A DNA stretch of 64,000 nt, taken from positions 2,009,938 to 2,073,937 of the forward strand of contig CAVRUJ010000002.1 of assembly GCA_963724385.1 (NCBI GenBank), written 5' to 3'. A program made the translations under genes and the position numbers. This document shows positions 40,711 to 50,384 of this stretch, in pieces. Source of the stretch: DASXQK01 sp963724385 (GTDB lineage Bacteria > Pseudomonadota > Alphaproteobacteria > Dongiales > Dongiaceae). Each line of letters opens with the position of its first letter. The stretch's first letter is position 1. The notes beneath the pieces were generated by a model. It saw only the letters and a list, made by a program, of their open reading frames with translations, did no database searches and was not told the origin of the DNA.

Positions 40711-41683
40711 AGCCCTCGGGATGGCGGCGATGCCACTCCCAAGCGCTTTGCAAGATACCCTCGAGGGTCGGATAACGGGGCTGCCAGCTGAGATCGGCGC
40801 GGATCTTCGCCGAGCTCGCCACCAGGACCGGCGGATCGCCGGGCCTGCGCGGCGCCGCGACGGCCGGGATCCCGTGGCCGGTGACCTTGCGCGCAGTTTC
40901 GATCACGTGGCGCACGCTGAACCCTTCGCCGTTGCCCAGGTTGTAGAACAGCCGGTCGGCCCGCTCGAGCGCCCCCAGCACCAGCAGATGCGCGACCGCC
41001 AGATCGGCGACATGAATATAGTCGCGCACGCAGGTCCCGTCCCCGGTCGGGTAGTCCGTACCGTAGATCGCGATCGACTCGCGTTGGCCGAGGGCCACCT
41101 TGAGGGCAAGCGGGATCAGATGGCTCTCCGGCCGGTGATCCTCGCCTTGGTCGGGACCGAGCGCGCCGGCGGCGTTGAAATAGCGAAGACAGGCGAAGCG
41201 CAGACCATGGGCGCGGTTCAGCCAATCCAGCATGCGCTCGACTTGAAGCTTCGATTCGCCATAGGGATTGTCGGGATGCTGCGGCGCTTCCTCGGCGATG
41301 GGCAACCGATCGGGGGAGCCAAACACAGCGGCCGTGGAGGAGAACACCAGCCGGCGTACGCCATGGCGCAGCATGGATTCCAGGAGGGTCAGGGTGCCGG
41401 CGGTGTTGTTCCGGAAATAGCGTTCCGGCACCGCCATCGACTCGCCGGGCTCGATCAGGGCCGCGAAATGCATGACGACGTCCACGGGATGCCGGCGGAA
41501 CAGCGCGTCGAGACCGGGACCGTCGGCGGCGTCGCCGACGATGAGCGGCACGCCCGGCGGCACGGCCCGGCGATGGCCATGGCTGAGATTGTCCAGCACC
41601 AAGGGGTGATGACCCGCCCTCAGCAGCTCGACTGTCACGGCGCTGCCGATATAGCCGGCCCCTCCCACGACCAGGACGTCCAT
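40700..41683 (-). CDS. galE: UDP-glucose 4-epimerase
   Basis: The product is 327 aa. An N-terminal NAD site GGAGYIGSAV, the catalytic serine region FSSTAAVFG, and the Tyr/Lys pair in NPYGESKLQVERML. The ending PRRPGDPPVLVASSAKIRAD is typical of GalE. It lies 15 bp after galK and overlaps galT. It regenerates UDP-galactose/UDP-glucose in the Leloir pathway. Confidence 0.95.
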   Translation of the reverse strand: MDVLVVGGAGYIGSAVTVELLRAGHHPLVLDNLSHGHRRAVPPGVPLIVGDAADGPGLDALFRRHPVDVVMHFAALIEPGESMAVPERYFRNNTAGTLTLLESMLRHGVRRLVFSSTAAVFGSPDRLPIAEEAPQHPDNPYGESKLQVERMLDWLNRAHGLRFACLRYFNAAGALGPDQGEDHRPESHLIPLALKVALGQRESIAIYGTDYPTGDGTCVRDYIHVADLAVAHLLVLGALERADRLFYNLGNGEGFSVRHVIETARKVTGHGIPAVAAPRRPGDPPVLVASSAKIRADLSWQPRYPTLEGILQSAWEWHRRHPEGYAD

Positions 41684-41698
41684 GGGCTCGATACCTTC

Positions 41699-42856
41699 CT
41701 ACAGGTTCACCGCGCCGACCCCCGGCCCGGGCGAGCAGGTGAAGATGGCCGGCGTCAGCCCGGTTGCCTCGCCATAGGCCTTCGCCACGCTCTCCTTGAA
41801 GCCCTGGAGCGCGTCGGCATCGACCAGGCTTATGGTGCAGCCGCCGAACCCGCCGCCGGTCATGCGCGTGCCGAATACGCCGGGCAGGGGGGCAGCGATT
41901 TCGACGAGCTTGTCGATCTCCGGGCAACTGACCTCATAGTCGTCACGGAGGCTCGCATGGGATTCTCCCATCAAGCGTCCGAAGAGGGAAAGATCGCCGG
42001 CTCCGAGCGCGGATGCGGCGCTCAGAGTTCGGGCATTTTCGGTGATGACATGGCGGCAGCGGCGGTAGACCACGGGGGAAAGCAGCCCGGCATGGCCTTC
42101 CAGCTGGCCGAGGCTGACGTCGCGCAGCGCCCGGATCCCCGGCAACGCGGCCGACAGGAGCGTCACCCCGCGCTCGCAGTCGCGTCGGCGCAGGTTGTAT
42201 TCCCCGGCGGCATGCGCGTGGCGCACCATGCTGTTGCAGATCACCAGACGCGCTCGCCGATCGACGGGAACCAGGCTCCAGTCGAGGCTGCGGCAATCGA
42301 GCAGCAGCGCCTTGCCCGGCGCGCCCCGGCAGGCGACGAACTGGTCCATGATCCCGCAGCGCATGCCGACAAACTCATTCTCGGCGCGCTGGCAGGCAAG
42401 GGCGAGGTCGGTGAGCTGGATCGGCGCGCCCGCGACGCTCAGCAGGGCATAGCCGACCGCAACCTCGAGCGCAGCCGAGGAACTGAGGCCGGCGCCCAGC
42501 GGCACATCGCTCCAGATCATGACATCGGCGCCGGTGATCCGGCGTTCGGCCCCTGTCAGCATGATCGCCACGCCGCGCACATAGTCGCTCCAATCCTTGC
42601 GCGGCCGAGGGTTGGGCTCGTCGAGATCGAACTCCGCCGTCTGCTCCATCAACAGCGAACGGACCCGCAAGCGACGGTCGCCGCGCGGCACCACGCCGGC
42701 GTAGGTGGCGAGTTCAAGGGCGGCCGGCAGGACGAAGCCGTCATTGTAGTCGGTATGCTCGCCGATCAGGTTGACGCGCCCCGGCGCCCTGTAAAGTCGC
42801 GGCTCGCCACTGAACGCCCGCCGGAACTGCTCGACCGCCCGCCCAAGGTCGATCAT
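41699..42856 (-). CDS. galK: Galactokinase
   Basis: The product is 385 aa from ATG 42856. The galactokinase signature GRVNLIGEHTDYNDGFVLP is near residues 27-45, the GHMP ATP motif PLGAGLSSSAALE near 120, and GTRMTGGGFGGCTI near the end. First gene of the Leloir operon. The 124-bp gap upstream (42857-42980) shows no gene. Confidence 0.96.
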   Translation of the reverse strand: MIDLGRAVEQFRRAFSGEPRLYRAPGRVNLIGEHTDYNDGFVLPAALELATYAGVVPRGDRRLRVRSLLMEQTAEFDLDEPNPRPRKDWSDYVRGVAIMLTGAERRITGADVMIWSDVPLGAGLSSSAALEVAVGYALLSVAGAPIQLTDLALACQRAENEFVGMRCGIMDQFVACRGAPGKALLLDCRSLDWSLVPVDRRARLVICNSMVRHAHAAGEYNLRRRDCERGVTLLSAALPGIRALRDVSLGQLEGHAGLLSPVVYRRCRHVITENARTLSAASALGAGDLSLFGRLMGESHASLRDDYEVSCPEIDKLVEIAAPLPGVFGTRMTGGGFGGCTISLVDADALQGFKESVAKAYGEATGLTPAIFTCSPGPGVGAVNL

Positions 42857-42980
42857 GGATCGGTCCTGATAGTCATCATGTGGCCCGACCGCCGGCTGCG
42901 GAAAGCCGCTGCCGGCAAATTGCCCAGGGTCCGTCGCCGATCCGCTTGGCGGCTCGACCCCCGCTTGGCGGAGAGGGGTA

Positions 42981-44306
42981 TCAGGTCGGATTATCCAGGC
43001 TGAAGACCTCGGCCTGGTCGTCATAGGAGAAGAGCTCGGCGAAGCGGCCCCAGGAGATGGCGGTCTGCAGCGTCTCCTGGGCGTCCTCCTCGCTGAGCTG
43101 GTCCTCGAGCTCAGCCTCGAAGCGCACCCGGGGCGCCCGGTGTCCGGGTCTTTCGTCCAGCACCCGGCGGATATGGGCCGCGAGCGGCACATAGCGACGC
43201 AAGTGGTCGGCGAACAGGCGCTTCCTTGTCTCCAGGTCGGACTCGACGAACTGCCGCCCGTGATCGGTCAGCTTGATGTCGCCCTGGGCGAGCTCGGCGA
43301 AGGCCAGCAGCTGCAGGGCCTCGGCGATGGGCAGAAGGTCGTCCACTTCGAGCTGAAGCTCGCCGGCGATCTCCGGCAGGTCGGCCTTGCCGCGATAGGG
43401 CTCGGCCGCCAGCGCTTCCATGAGTCCGGACAGCGTATTGGCCGAGACCCTGCTCATATGCAGCGCGATCTGCGTCGTGGGCTTGGCCGCGGCGGCTGTC
43501 GCCACCTGGGCGACGCGCGCTGTCATGCTGGCATAGATGTCGTCGACCAGGGCCCGGAAATGGGGGCTGAGGCGATTGCGCGGCCGCGGCATGTCAACCT
43601 TGAATTCGGCGGCGATGCGACCGGGCGTGCCGGCCAGCATCAGGATGCGATCGCACATCAAGACCGCCTCCTCGATGTTATGGGTCACCATCAGCACGGC
43701 GCGGATCGGAAGCTTGTGCTCGCCCCAGAGCTCGACCAGGTCGGTGCGCAGGGTCTCGGCCGTCAGCACGTCGAGGGCCGAGAAGGGCTCGTCCATGAGC
43801 AGGATGGCGGGATTGACCACGAGCGCGCGGGCGAAGCCGACGCGTTGGCGCATGCCGCCGGAAAGCTCGCGCGGATAGGCGGATTCGTAGCCATCCAGGC
43901 CGATGAGGTCGATGGCGGCGAGCGCCCGCTTGCGCATGTCGCGCTCGGGTACGCCCTGGGCCTCCAGCCCGGCCTCGACATTGCCCAGCACCGTCAGCCA
44001 GGGGAAGAGGGCGAAGGTCTGGAAGACCATGGCGATGCCCTCGGCCGGACCGGTGATGGGCTTGCCCTGATAGAGCGCCTCGCCGCCGGTCGGCCGGATG
44101 AGGCCGGCGACGATGCGCAGCAGGGTCGATTTGCCGCAGCCCGAACGGCCGAGCAGGCCGACGATCTCGCGGTCGGCCAGGGTCATGTTGACATTCTCGA
44201 TAACGACCCGTTCGCCGCCCGAGGGGCGCGCGAAACCCTGGCGGACGTCGCGGACCTCGAGCAGGTTCCGGTTGGCGCTCGTGGCGGACAGCGTGGCGGA
44301 GATCAT
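42981..44306 (-). CDS. NitT/TauT-type ABC ATPase with C-terminal AAA-associated domain
   Basis: The product is 441 aa. The first ~270 residues are a nitrate/sulfonate/taurine-type ATPase (Walker A GRSGCGKST, signature LSGGMRQR, Walker B LLMDEPFSALD). The last ~150 residues are an extra domain seen in a subset of these ATPases (DLPEIAGELQLEVDDLLPIA, then LRRYVPLAAHIRRVLDERPG), probably regulatory. The partner permease is upstream, separated by a tandem repeat. No binding protein is encoded nearby. Confidence 0.87.
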   Translation of the reverse strand: MISATLSATSANRNLLEVRDVRQGFARPSGGERVVIENVNMTLADREIVGLLGRSGCGKSTLLRIVAGLIRPTGGEALYQGKPITGPAEGIAMVFQTFALFPWLTVLGNVEAGLEAQGVPERDMRKRALAAIDLIGLDGYESAYPRELSGGMRQRVGFARALVVNPAILLMDEPFSALDVLTAETLRTDLVELWGEHKLPIRAVLMVTHNIEEAVLMCDRILMLAGTPGRIAAEFKVDMPRPRNRLSPHFRALVDDIYASMTARVAQVATAAAAKPTTQIALHMSRVSANTLSGLMEALAAEPYRGKADLPEIAGELQLEVDDLLPIAEALQLLAFAELAQGDIKLTDHGRQFVESDLETRKRLFADHLRRYVPLAAHIRRVLDERPGHRAPRVRFEAELEDQLSEEDAQETLQTAISWGRFAELFSYDDQAEVFSLDNPT

Positions 44307-44315
44307 GGCGGTAGT

Positions 44316-44370
44316 CCTTAATCGCAGGGGCCTTAGTCGCAGGAACCTCAGTCGCAGGGGCCTCAGTCAA
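44316..44370. repeat. 15-bp tandem repeat between permease and ATPase genes
   Basis: Three and two-thirds copies of a 15-bp unit (44316-44330, 44331-44345, 44346-44360, then partial to 44370; first copy CCTTAATCGCAGGGG). It fills the 56-bp gap and includes the last bases and the stop codon of the permease. Length may vary between strains by slippage. Confidence 0.85.
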
Positions 44371-46096
44371 AGCGGAAACGGCGCTCGGCCAGGCGATAGA
44401 GCGGGCGCCAGAGCAACCGGTTGAACAGGATGACATAGACCGACATCACAGCAATCCCCAGCACGATGCGCGGGAAATCGCCGTTGGTGGTCGCCTTGGC
44501 GATATAGGCGCCGAGGCCGTGGGCCGTTAGGTTCGTGTTGCCCCAGCTCACCGCCTCGGCGACGATGCTGGCGTTCCAGGCCCCGCCCGAAGCAGTGATG
44601 GCCCCGGTGACGTAGTAGGAGAGCACGCCGGGCAGCGCCACCTTTTGCCACCATTGCCAGCCCCGGATATGCAGGTTCGCCGCCGCATCGCGCAGATCGG
44701 TCGGAAAAGCGCTGGCCCCGGCGACAACATTGAACAGGATGTACCACTGGGCACCGAGGATCATGAGCAGGCTCAGCCATATATCCGTGTTGAGGCCGAA
44801 GCGCACGATCAGCAGCACCGCGACGGGAAAAAGCAGATTGGCCGGAAAGGCAGCCAGGAACTGGGCCACCGGCTGCACCGTCTGGGCAAGCCGGGGCTTG
44901 AGGCCGATCAGCACGCCGAGCGGCAGCCAGACCAGGGTCGCGAGCCCGACCAGTATCGCGACCCGCAGCATGGTGAGGGCGCCGAGCCCAAAAACGACGC
45001 CCAGGTCGCGCCAGCCGAGAGTCTGGGAGACGGTGCTGGCGGCGAGCCAGACGAGATAGAGGGTGATGCTGCCCACCGCCGCATACCAGAGCGCCTCGCC
45101 GAGCGCGCGCAGGCTCCTGGGCGCCGGGCGGGCGGGACCGCGCGCGAAGCCGGGCCCGGGCCAGACGGCGAGGCGCCGGAGCGAGTGGCCAACGGGTCCG
45201 AGGACCGTGTTCATGAGGCGCGTGCGCCGCAACAGCATCAGGAACCAGGAATCAGGCGCGACCTCGCCCGGCGTCTGCTCGAAGCGGAACTTGTCGGTCC
45301 AGGCGATGAGCGGGCGGAACAGCAGCTGGTCGTAGATCAGGATCACGATCAGCATGGTCAGCACGGCCCAGCCGATCGCGCCCAGGTCGCGCTGCTCGAT
45401 GGCGAGCGCCACGTAGGAGCCCACGCCCGGCAGGCGCACGGTGTGGGTGCCGACCGCGATCGCCTCCGAGGCGACGACGAAGAACCAGCCGCCCGACATG
45501 GACATCATCGTGTTCCAGATCAGGCCCGGCATGGCGAAGGGGACTTCCAGGCGCCAGAACCGCTGCCAGGCGGTGAAGCGGAAGCTGAGGCTGACCTCGT
45601 TCAGGTCGTGGGGCACGGTGCGCAGCGACTGATAGAAGCTGAAGGCCATGTTCCAGGCCTGGCTGGTGAAGATGGCGAAGATGGCCGCGAACTCGGCCCC
45701 CAGCACGTTGCCCGGGAAGAGCGACAGGAAGAACGTGACGGTGAAGGAGACATAGCCCAGCACCGGCACCGACTGGAGCACGTCCAGCACCGGCACCAGG
45801 ATCAGCTCGGCGCGCCGGCTCTTGGCCGCCGCGGTGGCATAGGTGAAGGTGAAGAGAAGCGAGGCCGCCATTGCCACCAGCATCCGAAGCGTGGTGCGTA
45901 GCGCATAACCGGGCAGATGGCTTGGGTTCAGGGAGAGCCCGACCGCCTGGGGCGCGGCGATCGGCAGTGCCATCTGGTGCGCCGCGCCGCCGAACAGGAA
46001 CAGGAGGCTCAGGATCAGCGGCAGGGCCAGCAGGTCCCAGCGGTTGGGGACGAAGCCGCGCGGGATGACCGAGATGGTCGGCGTAGACCAGCGCAT
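44363..46096 (-). CDS. Double-length NitT/TauT-type ABC permease
   Basis: The product is 577 aa and holds two permease units in one chain: N-terminal (about 70-270, with SLSFRFTAWQRFWRLEVPFA as its coupling loop) and C-terminal (about 340-570, with AAANLHIRGWQWWQKVALPG as the equivalent). Each resembles a single SsuC/TauC permease, so the fused protein can form the whole channel. It is co-transcribed with the ATPase. Substrate unknown. Confidence 0.87.
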   Translation of the reverse strand: MRWSTPTISVIPRGFVPNRWDLLALPLILSLLFLFGGAAHQMALPIAAPQAVGLSLNPSHLPGYALRTTLRMLVAMAASLLFTFTYATAAAKSRRAELILVPVLDVLQSVPVLGYVSFTVTFFLSLFPGNVLGAEFAAIFAIFTSQAWNMAFSFYQSLRTVPHDLNEVSLSFRFTAWQRFWRLEVPFAMPGLIWNTMMSMSGGWFFVVASEAIAVGTHTVRLPGVGSYVALAIEQRDLGAIGWAVLTMLIVILIYDQLLFRPLIAWTDKFRFEQTPGEVAPDSWFLMLLRRTRLMNTVLGPVGHSLRRLAVWPGPGFARGPARPAPRSLRALGEALWYAAVGSITLYLVWLAASTVSQTLGWRDLGVVFGLGALTMLRVAILVGLATLVWLPLGVLIGLKPRLAQTVQPVAQFLAAFPANLLFPVAVLLIVRFGLNTDIWLSLLMILGAQWYILFNVVAGASAFPTDLRDAAANLHIRGWQWWQKVALPGVLSYYVTGAITASGGAWNASIVAEAVSWGNTNLTAHGLGAYIAKATTNGDFPRIVLGIAVMSVYVILFNRLLWRPLYRLAERRFRFD

Positions 46097-46240
46097 GGGC
46101 GCACCTGACGTTCCTGGGCTTAGATGCTGCGCCCGACCTTGACGTTCCGGCGCCCGCTCGCCCCGGCGCTTTACCCTTCGCCGTGCCGGCTGTCAACGCG
46201 AGGCTTGGTGACAAGTCGGCAACGTCGAATTTCGGACAAA

Positions 46241-46270
46241 GAAAAAGGCCGGGCACCGCAGCGCCCGGCC
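46241..46270 (-). terminator. Rho-independent terminator of the polyamine-type operon
   Basis: On the minus strand GGCCGGGC and GCCCGGCC (46263-46270, 46247-46254) form an 8-bp perfect stem with an 8-nt loop, followed by TTTTTC. It lies 20 bp after the stop of the binding-protein gene, the last gene of the operon. Confidence 0.85.
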
Positions 46271-46289
46271 CGGGTCGCAAAGCCCCGCG

Positions 46290-47321
46290 CTACTTGCGCA
46301 GGTTGGTCCAAATCTTGTTGTAGATCTCGACGACATCCTTCGAGCAGGGCGGAACGAACTCGGGCGTCGGCGAGCCGGCCGGCGGCAAGATCTCCGGCGA
46401 GGTCGAGAAATCGGCGGGCAGGTACTTGTCGCTGCCCATGATCCCGTTGTTGTAGCTCGCAAAGGCTGAGATCAGGGCCGCGTTCTCCGGATCCATCAGG
46501 AAGTTCTGGAAGATCTTGGCGTTCTCCATGTTGGGAGCGTCCTTCAGCACCGCGACATTGTCCATCCAGCCCTCGATGCCTTCCTTGGGATAGGCATATT
46601 TGGCCGTCGGCAGCTGGAGACGGATGCGCCGCGCGTCGCCGTTCCAATCCTGGGTCACATCGACATCGCCCGAGGTGATCTTCACCTGGGTATCATAGCT
46701 GAAGGTGCGCCAGTTCTGCTTGGCGCTCACCAGCAGGTCGTTCACCTTCTTCAGGTTGGCCGGATCGCCGCCGCAGCGCGGCACGCCCAGATAGCGCTCC
46801 GCGGCGTGGATCACGGACATCTCGTCGTCCAGCATGTTGATGCGGCCCTTCAGCTCGGCCGGCGGGTCGAACAGGATGGCGTAGGTATCGATGTCGCCCT
46901 TGTACTTGGCGGTGTTGACGGTGAAGGCGGTGGTGCCGGTCTGCCAGGGCACCGTGTAGTTGCGCCCGTTGTCCCAGTAGACGGTGATGAACTCGGGCTT
47001 CACGTTCTTGAAGTTGGGCATCTGGTTGGGATGGGTCTCCGCCAGCATGCCCTGCTCGACCATGATCTTCACGGTGTAGTCGGACGGCACGACGATGTCA
47101 TAGCCGGTGCCGCCGGCGCGCACCTTGGCCAGCATGGTCTCGTTGGAATCGTAGTTGTCCAGCGTGACCTTGATGCCGGTTTCCTTGGTGAACTTGTCGA
47201 TCAGCTTGGGATTGGTGTAGTCGCCCCAGTTGTAGATATGCAGCTCGCCCCCGGCCATGGCCGGAAGCGCCGACAGCACCAGGGCGGCGGCGCCCGCCAG
47301 CCCCAACAGTTTGCGCTTCAT
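46290..47321 (-). CDS. Polyamine-type ABC transporter, periplasmic binding protein (PotD/PotF-like)
   Basis: The product is 343 aa with signal peptide (LGLAGAAALVLSALPAMA). The mature N-terminus LHIYNWGDYTNPKLIDKF, then VPSDYTVKIMVEQGML, is the PotD/PotF pattern. The polyamine-binding aromatic and acidic residues are partly seen (WGDY, YD). It is last in a potABCD-like operon, 54 bp after the second permease, and is followed by a terminator. Confidence 0.93.
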   Translation of the reverse strand: MKRKLLGLAGAAALVLSALPAMAGGELHIYNWGDYTNPKLIDKFTKETGIKVTLDNYDSNETMLAKVRAGGTGYDIVVPSDYTVKIMVEQGMLAETHPNQMPNFKNVKPEFITVYWDNGRNYTVPWQTGTTAFTVNTAKYKGDIDTYAILFDPPAELKGRINMLDDEMSVIHAAERYLGVPRCGGDPANLKKVNDLLVSAKQNWRTFSYDTQVKITSGDVDVTQDWNGDARRIRLQLPTAKYAYPKEGIEGWMDNVAVLKDAPNMENAKIFQNFLMDPENAALISAFASYNNGIMGSDKYLPADFSTSPEILPPAGSPTPEFVPPCSKDVVEIYNKIWTNLRK

Positions 47322-47375
47322 AAAAAGCTTCTCCCTTCTGCGTTGATTCGGAGTGGTTGGTTTCTTCCAGCGTTC

Positions 47376-48245
47376 TTATCTGCGGCGACGGCGCGCGATC
47401 AGGAAGGACGTCGTCACGAAGGCGACCGAAACGCCCAGCAGGATCGTGCTCATCGCGTTGATTTCCGGGGTCAGCGGCATCCGCGTGTGGTCCCAGATGA
47501 ACAGCGGCAGCGTGGTCTGCCCCGGACCGGCGACCATCTGGGTGATGGTGAAATCGTCGAACGACACGATGAAGGCGAGGGCCGCGCCGGCGCTGATGCC
47601 GGGCATGAGCAGCGGCAGGGTCACTCGCCGGAAGGCCTGCCACGGCGTGGCGTAGAGATCGGCCGCCGCTTGCTCCAGGGTCAGGTCCATGTCCTCGAGC
47701 CGGGCCCGGATCGGCATGTAGGCGAAGGGGATGCAGAAGACCGTGTGGACCAGCATCAGGTTGCCAAGCCCGAGATTGATGTGGGCGACGGAGGCGACGA
47801 GCGCGAAGAAGGAGAGGCTCGCAACCGCGGTGATGATCTCCGGCACCATGAGGGGCAAGTTGATGACCGTGAAGGCGGCGGTCTGACCCGGCCAGCGGCG
47901 CGCGCGCGTAGTCGCAAGCGCCGCGGCGGTGCCGACCAGGGTCGAGACGATGGTGGCCGTGACGGAAATCTTCAGGGTGGTCAGCGCGGCGTTGTGGAAG
48001 CCCTGGTTGTTGAAGGCGCTGACGTACCAGTTGAGGCCGAAGCCGCCCCAACGCGTCACCGAATTGCCGCCATTGAACGAGAAGATCGCGAGCACCAGGA
48101 TCGGGGCATAGAGCATGGCCAGGCAGCACATGGCGACGGTGGCGAAGCCCGGCTGGTAGCGCAGGTCGAGAGCCTTCTTGGGACCCCTGGTTTCGCCGGC
48201 CTTGGGCAGGACGCCGGCGCCCGCGGTCATCGTCTGTTCAGCCAT
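47376..48245 (-). CDS. Polyamine-type ABC transporter, permease 2 (PotC-like)
   Basis: The product is 289 aa from ATG 48245, which overlaps the preceding permease by 8 bp. Six hydrophobic segments and the EAA loop AAADLYATPWQAFRRVTLPL near residue 190-210. The order ATPase, PotB, PotC, PotD is the standard one. Confidence 0.93.
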   Translation of the reverse strand: MAEQTMTAGAGVLPKAGETRGPKKALDLRYQPGFATVAMCCLAMLYAPILVLAIFSFNGGNSVTRWGGFGLNWYVSAFNNQGFHNAALTTLKISVTATIVSTLVGTAAALATTRARRWPGQTAAFTVINLPLMVPEIITAVASLSFFALVASVAHINLGLGNLMLVHTVFCIPFAYMPIRARLEDMDLTLEQAAADLYATPWQAFRRVTLPLLMPGISAGAALAFIVSFDDFTITQMVAGPGQTTLPLFIWDHTRMPLTPEINAMSTILLGVSVAFVTTSFLIARRRRR

Positions 48246-49203
48246 GGAGCGCCTGTGCCTTGCCGGTGGTGGAGCGCACATAGAACAGGAGGGCCACCAG
48301 CACGCCGGTCATGAGGATGAGGGCCTGGGCCGAGCCCAGCGGCCAGTTGCGCGACGAGGCGAACTGGAGCGCGATCAGGTCGCCGATCATCAGATGCTTG
48401 CCGCCGCCGAGCACCAGCGGCGTCACATAGGCGCCGATGGCCGGGATGAAGACCAGCAGGCAGCCAGCGACGATGCCGGGCTTGGCCAGCGGGATGATGA
48501 TCCGGCGGAGCACCCTGCCCCGCGTGGCATAGAGGTCGAAGCCCGCCTCCACGAGACGGAAATCCATCTTTTCCAGGCTGGCATAGAGCGGCAGCACCAT
48601 GAAGGGCAGGAAGCTGTAAAGCAGGCCCAGCAGGACCGCGCCGTCGGTGTAGAGCATGACGATCGGCGCGCGGATCAGCCCGAGAGCCATGAGAACGTCG
48701 TTGATCAAGCCCTCGTCGCGGATGATCAGCATCACCGCCAGCGTGCGCACCAGAAGGTTGGACCAGAAGGGAATCGTGATCAGGAACACCCACAAAGTGC
48801 GCTGGTGGGCCGGGCGGGTGGCCATGAAATAGGCGGTGGGGAATCCGAGCGCCAGGCAAATGACCGTGGTCGCGGCCGCGAACAATATGGAGCGGAGGAA
48901 GATGATCAGGTAGTCGGGCGAGAAGATGAGGTGCCCGTCGAAGATGTCGCGCTGGAACAGGAACGAGACATAGGCCTCGGTCGAAAAGTTCCAGACCACG
49001 CCGCCGTACTCCCCGGCTTCGAGGAAGGAATAGATCACCATGATCACCAGCGGCAGCACGCCGAACAGGCCGATGATGACGAGCGCCGGCGCCGCCAGGC
49101 CGTAGCGCGAGCGCAGCCACCGCCGGCGCATCAGCGCCTGGGCACGGGCGACGCGCTCGGAGGGCGCGAGGGACGGAGTGGAGACCGACATGGGCGGGCT
49201 CAA
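48238..49203 (-). CDS. Polyamine-type ABC transporter, permease 1 (PotB-like)
   Basis: The product is 321 aa; ATG 49203 overlaps the ATPase stop by 4 bp (an in-frame ATG at 49191 is also possible). Long cytoplasmic N-terminus, six hydrophobic segments, coupling loop EAGFDLYATRGRVLRRIIIP. It pairs with the PotC-like protein to form the channel. Confidence 0.93.
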   Translation of the reverse strand: MSPPMSVSTPSLAPSERVARAQALMRRRWLRSRYGLAAPALVIIGLFGVLPLVIMVIYSFLEAGEYGGVVWNFSTEAYVSFLFQRDIFDGHLIFSPDYLIIFLRSILFAAATTVICLALGFPTAYFMATRPAHQRTLWVFLITIPFWSNLLVRTLAVMLIIRDEGLINDVLMALGLIRAPIVMLYTDGAVLLGLLYSFLPFMVLPLYASLEKMDFRLVEAGFDLYATRGRVLRRIIIPLAKPGIVAGCLLVFIPAIGAYVTPLVLGGGKHLMIGDLIALQFASSRNWPLGSAQALILMTGVLVALLFYVRSTTGKAQALHG

Positions 49204-50279
49204 TCGACCAGCATGCGGGCGGCCCCGGCCGGCACCTCGATGCCGACCTTGTCGCCGACGGCGAATTGCGCCCGGCCGTCGACCGCGTTCTGCAGCCGGA
49301 CGACGAGCCGGCTTCCGTCGGCAAGGCTGAGCTCGTAGTTGGTGTCAGTGCCGACATAGACGGTCTGGGCGACGGTGCCGGCTTCGCCGCCGGATCTGAG
49401 GCCGATCTTCTCCGGCCGGATCGCCAGCGTGACCTTGGCGCCGGGCGCGGCGTTGGCGGTGGGATTGGCCAGGAAATCGAGCCCGCCGACGGCACGGCAA
49501 TGGACGAACTCGCCGGCGTTCCCGTCGACGGACGCCTCGACGAAGTTGGTATCGCCGATGAAATCGGCGACGAACCGATTGACCGGCTGCTCGTAGATTT
49601 CGATGGGCGAGCCCAGCTGCTGGATCTTGCCCTTGCTCATGACCGCGATGCGGTCGCTCATGGTGAGCGCCTCTTCCTGGTCATGGGTGACGAAGACGAA
49701 GGTGATGCCGGTGCGCCGCTGCAGGTTCTTCAGTTCGCTGCGCATCTCCTGGCGAAGCTTCAGGTCGAGGGCGGACAAGGGCTCGTCCAGCAGCAGCACG
49801 TCGGGATGGTTGGCGAGCGCCCGGGCGAGCGCCACGCGCTGCTGCTGGCCGCCCGAAAGCTGGGCCGGCCGGCGCCCGCCCAGCCCCGTCATCTTGACCA
49901 GCGCCAGCATCTCCTCGACGACGCCTTGCACCTTCTCCTTGGGGCTGCCGCGCATTTCCAGCCCGAAGGCGATGTTCTGGGCGACCGTCATGTGGGGAAA
50001 CAGGGCGTAGCTCTGGAACACGGTATTGACGGCGCGCTGATAGGGCGGCAGATGCTCGACCGGCTTGCCTTTGAGGAGAATTTCGCCGGTCGTCGGCTGT
50101 TCGAAGCCGGCGATGAGGCGCAGAAGTGTCGTCTTGCCGCAGCCCGAGGGGCCGAGAAGGGTGAAGAATTCGTTCTGCTGGATGGCGATGGACACTTCGT
50201 CCAGGGCCCTTACGCCGTCCTGGCCTTGCCCGAAGATCTTGGTCACGCCGCGCGCTTCGACCGCTGCGATATCCGCCAA
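49200..50279 (-). CDS. Polyamine-type ABC transporter, ATPase (PotA-like)
   Basis: The product is 359 aa from TTG 50279 (GGGAG nine bases upstream). The frame is open for another 37 codons but that part is not PotA-like. Walker A GPSGCGKTT near residue 45, LSGGQQQR and Walker B LLLDEPLSALD follow, and the last ~110 residues form the TOBE domain that PotA-type proteins use for regulation. First gene of the operon. Confidence 0.93.
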   Translation of the reverse strand: MADIAAVEARGVTKIFGQGQDGVRALDEVSIAIQQNEFFTLLGPSGCGKTTLLRLIAGFEQPTTGEILLKGKPVEHLPPYQRAVNTVFQSYALFPHMTVAQNIAFGLEMRGSPKEKVQGVVEEMLALVKMTGLGGRRPAQLSGGQQQRVALARALANHPDVLLLDEPLSALDLKLRQEMRSELKNLQRRTGITFVFVTHDQEEALTMSDRIAVMSKGKIQQLGSPIEIYEQPVNRFVADFIGDTNFVEASVDGNAGEFVHCRAVGGLDFLANPTANAAPGAKVTLAIRPEKIGLRSGGEAGTVAQTVYVGTDTNYELSLADGSRLVVRLQNAVDGRAQFAVGDKVGIEVPAGAARMLVD

Positions 50280-50384
50280 AATGGCGATCTCCCGATAGTA
50301 AGCCTCCCAAACCGGCCGGCAATCTAGGAGATTGAACGCCTCCCGCCAAGCCCCCCACGGGCATTTGAACGGCGCGTCGATGCC

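Noticed and set aside
40694..43003. 769-codon plus-strand open frame
   Set aside because: Antisense to galT, galE and galK, which have full motifs and correct lengths.
43678..44436. Alternative minus-strand frame joining permease end and ATPase through the tandem repeat
   Set aside because: Out of frame with both real genes; its Pro/Ala/Thr repeat only reflects the 15-bp tandem unit.
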